DNA of 15,049 bases, from assembly GCA_039819065.1 (NCBI GenBank), contig JBCBSS010000176.1, positions 1-15,049 of the forward strand. Direction: 5' to 3'. Position 1 is the first letter of the stretch; each line of letters begins with the position of its first letter. Positions 1-7,400 of the stretch are shown here, one piece after another. Source of the DNA: JBCBSS01 sp039819065. GTDB lineage: Bacteria; Bacteroidota; Bacteroidia; Cytophagales; Cyclobacteriaceae. The translations under genes were made by a program, and so were the position numbers. Under the pieces are notes generated by a model. The model saw nothing but the letters and a program-made list of their open reading frames with translations. It had not been told where the DNA came from and did not search any database.

Positions 1-168
1 ATAAATTGCGAAGTTCTTTTCTAGGTAGGTGTTCTTTTACCGAAGAAACGGCTCATTTAGCCAGATGTTTCCATCTAATGTTCTTCGCTATTTAAACAAC
101 GTTATGACCGCGTTAAGTGATGTCTTGAAGAGGGTTTTAAAGGTCGGCATCTATGATTAATCTAAATC
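1..168. other. Non-coding left edge, no gene recognised
   Basis: No convincing reading frame is seen on either strand. The longest open stretches are about 30 codons and resemble nothing I know. The only structure is a small hairpin at 63-76 (5-bp stem agatg/catct), which on the minus strand has a GAAA loop, like the stronger hairpin at 169-188 has on the plus strand. This may be the spacer between the operon that ends at 278 and a gene lying outside the window. Confidence 0.4.
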
Positions 169-188
169 GCCGGGTGGAAACACCCGGC
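169..188. terminator. GC-rich hairpin with GAAA tetraloop
   Basis: A perfect 8-bp stem (gccgggtg / cacccggc) closes a GAAA loop when read on the plus strand. GAAA is a stable GNRA tetraloop, so the plus-strand RNA is the more natural folded form. On that strand only two T residues follow, and on the minus strand the hairpin runs into GATTTAGATT, so there is no good U-tract on either side. It could be a back-up terminator for the operon ending at 278, a terminator of a convergent gene from the left, or a structured RNA element. Confidence 0.35.
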
Positions 189-214
189 TTGCAGATAAGT
201 GCTGAGAGTAAAAT

Positions 215-252
215 GAACATTCCTGTTCGTTTGTTAGCGAACAGGAATGTTC
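215..252 (-). terminator. Probable terminator of the PUL operon
   Basis: A perfect 15-bp inverted repeat (gaacattcctgttcg / cgaacaggaatgttc) with an 8-nt loop lies 26 bp beyond the GH43 stop codon. On the minus strand it is followed by ATTTTACTCT, a short T-rich run. Position, perfect stem and orientation fit an intrinsic terminator ending the esterase-sulfatase-GH43 transcript. The U-tract is short, so RNA-end stabilisation is another possible role. Confidence 0.7.
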
Positions 253-277
253 GCTGTACAGCCAGCGATCTCAATAC

Positions 278-1720
278 TTATTGATCCTTCAATTCCAAAC
301 TCCATTCATCGACCCATTCCAAAGGAGCTATGATGCCATCTGCGTTGAACTGAAGTGGTGCTCCCCAGTACTGGTAATCATGGCCTTTGACATTATCTGA
401 GGCCGATCCCCAAAGGTCACCCATCCAAATGAACTCGGTGCCGGCTGCCGTTTCCAAAGGCATGATGAAAGTCTGCTGTGCCGGAATGATTGGCATTTGG
501 TGCATATTGGGGCCGATGAGGTAAGCTAAAGCCGTTGCTTTGGACCCCTCGGTATGAGCAGAGACTTCGGCGACGTGCATTTTGTCGAATGGAAAGGCTG
601 TCGGAACGAGCCTTATTCTATTTGTTTCCGTGGAAGGTATGGAAAGTGTCAATGTCTGATTTAAGGCCCGCATTTCGGCTTTCGTATCATTAACAGCTAC
701 TTCTTTCCATTCATAATCCACCCATGCCTGCATTTTGAATGTTGGCGTTTCGAAGGGCGGGTGGACCCTGGGGTTTGCTACATCACCACAGTTTTCTGGC
801 CGGTTACCCGTGAAGAGATCAACCTGTAAACCGGTGATATTTTGTGCCTGGTTGTATTGCAGTTCTATGCCTTGCCATTGCTCCTTTACCTTGGCAATTG
901 TTTCAAAATGATTTCCCTTTTTGATGCCATCGACTAGGGCGTACGACCTTTTGCCCGCATACCGGTTAATATTACCCCTCAACTGATACCCTTTAATAGG
1001 ATTGTCAGAGATGTAGACGCGAGCACCGGATCCGTAGTTACAAAAGCAGCAAGTGTAGTCGGTGAGCAAGTAGTATTTTCCTTCTCGCTTGAACATAGCG
1101 CCTGCTTCCATATGTTTGGAGATTACACCCCCGTTTTCGAGTGTCGACCCGGTATAAGCGTCATTCAGCTTTTCGATAGAGACCTGATGATCTTGTATGG
1201 TATTGTAGCTGATATAAGCGGTTTGGTCATCGTCAATGAACAAGCCAAAATCTCCTAATCCAAGGCTTTGGTTGGCCATCTGAACATCTGGATTAACGAT
1301 CTTGAACGGGCCTTGCGGTGTTTTGCTGGTAGCCACACCGAATTGACCATTCCATAGCTTCGGATACCAATTGAACCAGAGTACGTATCGCTTACGCTTA
1401 GCATTGTATATGACATGTGGCCTGTAATAGACACCTTCTGGCGCATCTGCCAGTAATGAACCTTCTTCATGCCAGGCAACCATGTCATCCGAGCTATAGC
1501 AGACGTATTTATTGGCGGTGGTAAATCCATTAGTATTGCCATATTGAGTACCGTACCAGTAGAATTTATTGCCAAAACGCATGATCCTACCGTCATGAGC
1601 ATCAACTATTTGACCTTTGTCATCCAGGCGAGGTTGGGCATTGCTAATATTTACCTGTGTTTGCGCTAGACATATAGAGGCAGCCATACAGAGCCCTATC
1701 GTGATGAGTAGTATTCTCAT
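278..1720 (-). CDS. Exported GH43-like glycosidase with an inserted discoidin-like domain
   Basis: A 480-residue protein with a type I signal peptide (about residues 1-20, ending CLAQ), so probably periplasmic. It shows the GH43 five-bladed propeller pattern. D43 in AHDGRIMRFGNKFYWYG aligns with the family's general base. D157 in LGDFGLFIDDD fits the pKa-modulating Asp, and E205 in HMEAGAMFKREGKYYLL fits the general acid. A TCCFCNYGSG motif follows at 223-232. The last blade appears to be residues 405-476 (PAQQTFIMPL, then IWMGDLWGS). Between blades 4 and 5, residues about 280-390 look like an F5/8-type discoidin beta-sandwich. GH43 enzymes are typically exo-acting arabinosidases, xylosidases or galactosidases; the overall pattern is nearest the exo-galactanase-like part of the family, but the substrate cannot be assigned. 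The gene starts 4 bp after the sulfatase stop and has a strong Shine-Dalgarno sequence, suggesting translational coupling. It is the last gene of the operon. Confidence 0.8.
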   Translation of the reverse strand: MRILLITIGLCMAASICLAQTQVNISNAQPRLDDKGQIVDAHDGRIMRFGNKFYWYGTQYGNTNGFTTANKYVCYSSDDMVAWHEEGSLLADAPEGVYYRPHVIYNAKRKRYVLWFNWYPKLWNGQFGVATSKTPQGPFKIVNPDVQMANQSLGLGDFGLFIDDDQTAYISYNTIQDHQVSIEKLNDAYTGSTLENGGVISKHMEAGAMFKREGKYYLLTDYTCCFCNYGSGARVYISDNPIKGYQLRGNINRYAGKRSYALVDGIKKGNHFETIAKVKEQWQGIELQYNQAQNITGLQVDLFTGNRPENCGDVANPRVHPPFETPTFKMQAWVDYEWKEVAVNDTKAEMRALNQTLTLSIPSTETNRIRLVPTAFPFDKMHVAEVSAHTEGSKATALAYLIGPNMHQMPIIPAQQTFIMPLETAAGTEFIWMGDLWGSASDNVKGHDYQYWGAPLQFNADGIIAPLEWVDEWSLELKDQ

Positions 1721-1724
1721 TTAT

Positions 1725-3134
1725 TTATCCTCCTACATATTCAGGGTTGGCAATTGGCTCTTGTGCGTTATACTTGGCTTTCCATTCATTCAATTCAGTC
1801 AAAAGCTGTTGGGCTAGTGCCGATTCTTTTTCTGAAAGATCATTCGTTTCAGACATATCACTCTCCAGATCGTATAGCTCAATGCGCTGGTCTTCATAGA
1901 AATAGATGAGTTTGTACTTGCCCTTTCTGATGGCTGAGGCTGGTTTTCCTCTTTGTGGAGAATAATGAGGGACATGCCAGAAAATGGCACGTTCTTCAGC
2001 GGTTCCGTTGACTGCGTCGAGCATGCTTCTCCCGTGCGAAGTACGGTCGACTTTGCCCAGTACATCGCTCACTGTGGCATAAAAGTCAATACTTACTACC
2101 GGATTGTCCACTACTTTAGAAGGAAAGCGTTCTGGCCAATGGATGATCATCGGCACACGTATACCTCCCTCATAGAGGTAGCCCTTTCCATGCTCGAGCG
2201 GTCCGTTGTCAGTAGGAGGGGTGTGTTTGGCGAAGGCTGGTACTTCTTCCACGGACAGGCCGCCGTTATCGGAAGTGAAGACGATCAAAGTATTATCCAG
2301 TTGATCATTGTCCTTCAACGTTTGTATCAGTCGGCCTACGTTTTTGTCAATCGCCTCAACCATAGCGGCGTAGTGCGGGTTGGGCAGCCCTGTATCGCCA
2401 CCTCTTTTGGTTACGTATTTTTCAACCAAATCTTCAGGCCCTTCTATAGGCACATGAGGTGAGTAGTAAGAAAGCATAACGAAGAACGAATCCTGCTTGC
2501 TGATATATTCTATGGCCTTGTCGGTAAGCTTATCGGTTAGATAATCACCTTCTTTTGAATCAGCCTTAATGTCTTCCATGGCTTGATTGAAGAATGGATA
2601 ATAGAAAGAATTAGGAAGACCATGGTAGTTAGCAGCATAGGTAAAGTCAAAGCCCTGAGACTCGGGTTTTGCATTGCCACCACCAAGGTGCCACTTGCCA
2701 AAATAGGCCGTATTGTATCCTTCTCTTTTCATCATTTCACCCACCGTGTAGAATTCTGAGCGCAATGACTGATCGATGTTGGGGGTGATGAGTGGAATGT
2801 CTGGTCTGGGTCGGAATGGGCCATGAATGTGTTCTGTAATATTCACTTCTACCGGATGTTTTCCGGTGAGAATGCTGGCACGAGATGGGCTGCATAACGA
2901 AGCAGGTGCATAGGCGTTGGTAAATCGGACACCTGACTGAGCCAATGCATCGAGGTTGGGCGTTTCAATGAAATCGCTACCATAACTGCTCAGGTCATAC
3001 CAGCCCATGTCATCAGTCAGTATAAAGATTACATTAGGTCGGGAAGGACCAATGTTTTCTTCTTGTTTTGAGCATCCCGCCAATGAAATGACCAACGTTA
3101 ATATGATGATCCATTTAAAATCTACGTTTTTCAT
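1725..3134 (-). CDS. S1-family (formylglycine) sulfatase, lipoprotein
   Basis: A 469-residue sulfatase that would hydrolyse sulfate esters, here probably on a polysaccharide or its oligosaccharides. The signature C81-S-P-S-R85 marks Cys81 for conversion to formylglycine. Metal and substrate ligands typical of the S1 family are visible: D41-D42 (LTDDMGW), K147 and H149 (GKWHLG), H227 (SPHVP), D289-N290 (SDNGG) and K317. The N-terminus is a type II signal peptide with lipobox LAGC (Cys21). The mature start CSKQEEN has acidic residues shortly after the cysteine, compatible with surface export in Bacteroidota, though not a perfect signal. I chose the ATG at 3134; an in-frame TTG at 3149 would add five residues before an already complete signal peptide. 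It lies 23 bp after the esterase and 4 bp before the GH43 gene. The S1 subfamily and the sulfated sugar cannot be told. No formylglycine-generating enzyme is in the window, so maturation must be encoded elsewhere. Confidence 0.92.
   Translation of the reverse strand: MKNVDFKWIIILTLVISLAGCSKQEENIGPSRPNVIFILTDDMGWYDLSSYGSDFIETPNLDALAQSGVRFTNAYAPASLCSPSRASILTGKHPVEVNITEHIHGPFRPRPDIPLITPNIDQSLRSEFYTVGEMMKREGYNTAYFGKWHLGGGNAKPESQGFDFTYAANYHGLPNSFYYPFFNQAMEDIKADSKEGDYLTDKLTDKAIEYISKQDSFFVMLSYYSPHVPIEGPEDLVEKYVTKRGGDTGLPNPHYAAMVEAIDKNVGRLIQTLKDNDQLDNTLIVFTSDNGGLSVEEVPAFAKHTPPTDNGPLEHGKGYLYEGGIRVPMIIHWPERFPSKVVDNPVVSIDFYATVSDVLGKVDRTSHGRSMLDAVNGTAEERAIFWHVPHYSPQRGKPASAIRKGKYKLIYFYEDQRIELYDLESDMSETNDLSEKESALAQQLLTELNEWKAKYNAQEPIANPEYVGG
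1729..1734 (-). promoter_or_regulatory. Strong Shine-Dalgarno AGGAGG for the GH43 gene
   Basis: On the minus strand AGGAGG lies 8 nt before the ATG at 1720. Its bases double as part of the last two glycine codons of the sulfatase. Bacteroidota genes usually have weak or no Shine-Dalgarno sequences, so a full match is noteworthy. It fixes this start codon and points to coupled translation with the upstream gene. Confidence 0.75.
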
Positions 3135-3157
3135 AAATATGCTGTGCAAGGTTTAAA

Positions 3158-4252
3158 TCAATCTTTTGTATATGTTTTTGAGTATTTTAAGAGCAATGGA
3201 AATGCTGGTGCTGTCATTTGGTGCCCATAACCTTCTAACTCATGCAGTATAGTTTGCTTGTGTCCGGCCAGCTGCATCATTCTGGCCATATAAGCATTTT
3301 CCTCATACCTTCCGAGTAACTCCATTTCCCTATCTCCGGTAATAATAATGTATGGAGGTGCATCCTTTCTCACGTGATATAGTGGCGCATAAGCATCGAC
3401 GACGGCCTGTGTTCCTGGAATATTGTTTTCAGCCCTTATGGTAAAATGAGTGATAGCGTGCCCGCTGAAAGGAACAAGTGCCGCTATCATATCTGCATCG
3501 ATATCATATTCAGCTAGATAGCTTTTGTCAAGCCCGACCATACTGGCCAGGTAACCACCGGCCGAATGTCCTGATACGATGATCTTATTTTTACTACCAC
3601 CATATTGCTCTATGTGCTCAAATACCCAAGCCACTACAGCCGCAGCATCCTTAATACATTCAGCAGCGCGTATTTTAGGACTGAGTCGGTAGTTTGCTGT
3701 TATCACCGCAAAACCATGTGCCTTCAGTGCATTTGGGGTTTCTTTGTTTCCGCCTGTTAGCCCTCCGCCATGGAACCACACGATGGTAGGGTATTTTTGC
3801 AGATTGGTTGGGTAATACAAGTCGAGCACACACCTCTCTTTGATATACTCGTTTTCTGTTTCAGAATAGTATTGAATGTCTTTTAATGTGGTGTAATCAA
3901 CTTCCTGTCCGAAGCCAGGCAGACTGAGTACGCAGAACAGGAGTGTGGCCAATGTGAGATGTAATCTAAGTGGCGCATTTGTCGTTTGTGGGTATAAAAA
4001 TGATGGCAGATAGATTTGTTTGTGATGCCACAAACGATGGCTGAAGAACAACAAGGACGGCAGAAATGATGACCAGCTAGGTCTCTGTCTTAGCCACAGA
4101 AACGCGTTGCAAACGCGCTCCAACTTTGAGAAAAACAACGATGAAAGCAGCAATGATCGTTTATAGTGACACAAACGATGGCTGAAAATGCGTAGCCAGT
4201 GCATTTCGGTATTCTTATTGGTATTCGACCTATCGTTAGTCTTTGTTGTCAT
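3158..4252 (-). CDS. Exported alpha/beta-hydrolase esterase (5' end doubtful)
   Basis: The catalytic part (about residues 117-364) is a compact carboxylesterase of the BD-FAE/acetylxylan-esterase-like alpha/beta-hydrolase kind. It has HGGG (161-164) for the oxyanion hole, nucleophile Ser230 in GHSAG, Asp307 in TGDREM and His344 in GYGHQM. It would remove acetyl or other acyl groups from the glycan. A typical hydrophobic signal peptide core (residues 98-116, ending LPGFGQ) lies inside the frame. The ~90 residues before it are basic, aromatic-rich and contain an imperfect repeat (FSHRLCHYKRS at 23-33, FSHRLWHHKQ at 70-79) that mirrors DNA repeats, so they are probably not a real protein segment. 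No in-frame ATG lies between Met17 and the signal core. An ATG at 3978, one frame off, begins MRH and would read into RLHLTLATLLF after a single-base insertion. A frameshift or sequencing error there is therefore likely, and the true gene may span about 3158-3978. It begins the downstream cluster and is 23 bp from the sulfatase. Confidence 0.8.
   Translation of the reverse strand: MTTKTNDRSNTNKNTEMHWLRIFSHRLCHYKRSLLLSSLFFSKLERVCNAFLWLRQRPSWSSFLPSLLFFSHRLWHHKQIYLPSFLYPQTTNAPLRLHLTLATLLFCVLSLPGFGQEVDYTTLKDIQYYSETENEYIKERCVLDLYYPTNLQKYPTIVWFHGGGLTGGNKETPNALKAHGFAVITANYRLSPKIRAAECIKDAAAVVAWVFEHIEQYGGSKNKIIVSGHSAGGYLASMVGLDKSYLAEYDIDADMIAALVPFSGHAITHFTIRAENNIPGTQAVVDAYAPLYHVRKDAPPYIIITGDREMELLGRYEENAYMARMMQLAGHKQTILHELEGYGHQMTAPAFPLLLKYSKTYTKD
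3982..4186. repeat. Cluster of direct and inverted repeats upstream of the esterase
   Basis: A 16-bp exact direct repeat, acaaacgatggctgaa, occurs at 4030-4045 and 4171-4186. Inverted repeats are nested with it. tcgtttgtgg (3982-3991) pairs with ccacaaacga (4028-4037). gtttgtg (4018-4024) pairs with cacaaac (4029-4035), and atcgttt (4156-4162) with aaacgat (4173-4179). The intervening DNA includes cgcgtt gca aacgcg near 4102-4116. Such density is typical of intergenic mosaic or REP-like DNA and argues against the reading frame that runs through it being translated. Confidence 0.7.
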
Positions 4253-4262
4253 AATAAAGGAA

Positions 4263-4281
4263 AGGCCAGCTAGGCTGGCCT
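4263..4281 (-). terminator. Terminator-like hairpin between the six-module gene and the esterase
   Basis: A perfect 8-bp GC-rich stem (aggccagc / gctggcct) with a 3-nt loop. On the minus strand it is followed by TTCCTTTATTAT, a moderate U-rich tail. It lies about 190 bp after the six-module gene and only 10 bp before the most upstream ATG of the esterase frame. It may terminate or attenuate the susCD transcript, partly separating the surface-binding genes from the enzyme genes. Its closeness to that ATG is a further sign that the ATG is not the real start. Confidence 0.5.
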
Positions 4282-4337
4282 CAACTTTAGTTTGTGAAAA
4301 GCAGATAATTATATCAACGGATTTAATATAATTCTAT

Positions 4338-4345
4338 CAAAGTTA
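4338..4345 (-). promoter_or_regulatory. Possible -7 element (TAACTTTG) for the esterase-sulfatase-GH43 cluster
   Basis: On the minus strand TAACTTTG matches the Bacteroidota -7 consensus TAnnTTTG. No clear TTTG at -33 is seen at the expected distance, so the match may be chance. If used, transcription would start near 4330 and cross the hairpin at 4263-4281, which could then act as an attenuator. Confidence 0.25.
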
Positions 4346-4461
4346 GTTAAGCGTTATTCCTGCCATTAGTACGAGATTTCGCTATCGTGAAGCCTGTAAT
4401 AATTTTTTTTGAAGCAGCATCCCGAACGTACAGGAATAACGACAAAAGTCTTTGCTTAACT
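4345..4461. repeat. Interrupted inverted repeat in the spacer
   Basis: Two arm segments are repeated in inverted orientation. cgttattcctg (4352-4362) matches caggaataacg (4431-4441) over 11 bp. agttaagc (4345-4352) matches gcttaact (4454-4461), with 12 unpaired bases in the right arm between the two. The ~68-bp centre contains an 8-base T run (4403-4410). This could be a decayed miniature mobile element or a long-range RNA structure after the six-module gene. No target-site duplication was recognised. Confidence 0.45.
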
Positions 4462-4471
4462 GTTAAGTATA

Positions 4472-7400
4472 CTATTCATTAAGTAAGATCATTCTTTTGG
4501 TTACGGCAGCATCACCTTGTACCAGTCGGTAGAAATATATACCAGTCGGTAAGCGATTACCCGCACCGTCACGGCCATCCCAGCTTATCGTATGATCTCC
4601 TGGGAGATTATCCTTCTCCAACAAAGTCAACACCCTTTTACCACTCAAGCTCATAATAGTTAACTCTACATCTCCTGGCTTTTTGAGCGTGTATTGGATC
4701 GTAGTAGCGTTGGTGAATGGATTGGGGTAATTGTAAACAGAGAACTGGTTATTGATCCGATCTTCCAGGCTAGTGACTGGATCTCCGCCTTCACCCAGTG
4801 GTGCAATGGCTTCGAAAGAAGAACCAAAATAAATCTCATCCACAAAGTATTCTGCTATACCACCCTCTGTTCTCATGAAGATCTGGTTGAAACCTCCATT
4901 GAGTGAGGTAGTTCCCATTCTGGCATCAGCGCTGGCTAGATCAGGCTCAGTTTCAGGGTCAGGGTTGAGCCACAAGTAAACAGAATCTGCTGCCTCGTCG
5001 CCTGAGAACTGGACGAAAATCACATGCCAGTTGTTGTCAGCAACGGCTACATCCGTGAGCGCAGTACCGCCACCGCCATTTGCTCTATCCAAAATGGATA
5101 TAGTGGCGTCGTTGAACTTCTTACCAACGATGACAAGATCAGTACCGTCTTGAGCGAAACCTGTCTGACCTACAACACCTCCGGCAAAATCAACTCTACC
5201 CAAAAAGCTTAACCAATAACCATTGCCATCATCGGCAATAGGGGAGGCGAGGGGTCTGAGGAACCTTGCATTACCCGCACCTTCCGCAATCAATCTTGCT
5301 TTTTCTCCAACAGTATTCAGCGATAAACCAGTGGCAGAAAGACTACCTGCATCAATTCTGGCTTCACCACCACCACCTGGAGCTATTTGCCATGAACCGC
5401 CCCACTGTGAACTAGTACCACCGAGGTTTTCCAAGTTGTCCCCGGGATCGTAGCGGAATTGCTCCCTGGCAACTAAATCAGCTGGAATTTCTTCTTCTAG
5501 TTTGGATACGTCTCCAAAGGAGAAACCTAACCTGATTTCATCCACAAACATTTGGAATGGCGTACCACCGCTGGTTTTGATTCTAATACCATCGAACCCA
5601 TCATTGATAGCCAGCCTTTGCGTGGAGTTTTCATCCATCACTAAGTCTGCGCGGGTGGCAGATGGTTGTACGGTAGGATCTGGGTCGATCCACATGTAAA
5701 TGGTTTCGGCATTGGCATCTCCTGACATGTCAATTCTAACCACTACCCAGTGTTCATCATCCGAGGAAGTGTTGGATATGAATTGGAATACGTCAGGTGA
5801 CCAGGTAAAACCTATTCTATTGAAACCTGAAGTACGACCGAAGCCTATGACCTCTTCCATGCCATTCATTAATACCAATTGTCCCTCGGTACTGATCTTT
5901 TGAACGTCCTCAAAGTCAATGAGGAAACTCATCCAAATGGTACTGCCATCATCCATGAATGGACCTGATAGGGGACGGTCGTAATTGACGGGTTGGTCTG
6001 TATAGTTGACATTCGCCTTGTTGCCTTCGAAGATGGCAAAGTCTGTTTCGATACTACCGGCATCCAAGGAGACGGCATCTCCGCTGCTATTGACCCATGG
6101 GCCTCCAAAACCTTCACTTCTGTCTCCATTGCCTGCCAAATCTGTACTTTCTGTATAAGAGAATGGCTCGTAAGTAGCACCAGCCTCGAATAGCGAACTG
6201 ATATTGGTTAAGTCACCCGGTACTATCTCGCTGAAACTTGTTCCAAGGTATATATCATCGATGTTGGCAAGCAACATGTCGGTGCCATTCTTGATGCCAA
6301 TGCCATTCCAGCCGTTGTTAAGCCGGGTAGCTACGTATGTGACATCTTCTTCTCCTACCTGTGGTTCTGAACCCGGATCAGGGTTAAGATATAAGCGAAT
6401 GGTATCAGCCGCATCGGTTCCGTTGGTCTCAATTCTTACCACAAACCAGTGTGTACCATCCTCTCCGGTGACTACATTTTCGGGTGATTTATTAAACCCG
6501 CCGTCAAACTTACCTAAGCCGAACTCAAATGGTGTATCCCATTTACCGACTGCCAGTAGCTGACCGTTAGGGCCTCCGGCACCAAAGGTTTCGTTGGTTA
6601 ACATGACATTCATCACGCCGTTTCCATCAGCATTGGTGAAGTTGGCAAAGAAGCCCATCCAATAGGTGAGTCCATTGTCTTCATAAGTACTTGTCAAAGG
6701 CCGGTTCAATCTGCTTTCGCCGACATTGGCGTCCATGGCCAGCGAGTTTCCACTTGTTTCCCGTAGAATTTCAATATTGGTCACTGGTTGATCAGAGACG
6801 ATTTGGGAAGGTCCCGCTAAAAGCTCCCATGGGCCGGCCCAGCCATTTTCCATACCACCATTGCCTTCTAAACCATTGCCAGCCGTGTAGTCAAATTTCT
6901 CAAAAGCTGGATCAGGTATAGCTACATCTATTAGGTCGCCTGGCACTACTTCGTTGAAGCTGTTGCCCAGATATATATCGTCAATACGTGATAGAAGCAT
7001 GTCAGTACCGTTCTTGATACCTATACTATTCCAACCACCATTGAGTCGGGTAGCTACATACTTCACATCTTCGTCGCCCACTTGTGGTACTACATCAGGA
7101 TCAGGATTGAGGTACAAACGTACAGTGTCAACAGCATCGGTGCCATTGGTTTCAATTCTAACTACGAACCAATGAGAGCCATCTACGCCGGTCACTACAT
7201 TATCTGGTGACTTGTCAAAACCTCCATCGAACTTACCTAAACCAAATTCGAAAGGTGTATTCCATTTACCCACGGCTAATAGCTGTCCATTTGGACCACC
7301 AGCACCAAAATCGTCGTTGGTAAGCATGACGTTCATGACACCATTGCCGTCGGCGTTTCTGAAATCAGCAAAGAAACTCATCCAATAGGTGAGGCCGTTG

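Noticed and set aside
3..92. Open plus-strand frame at the left edge as the end of a neighbouring gene
   Set aside because: Only about 29 codons are visible and the peptide resembles nothing known; there is not enough to call a gene.
1953..2462. A 169-codon plus-strand frame opposite the sulfatase
   Set aside because: It is fully antisense to conserved sulfatase sequence, has no recognisable domain, and is explained as a shadow frame.
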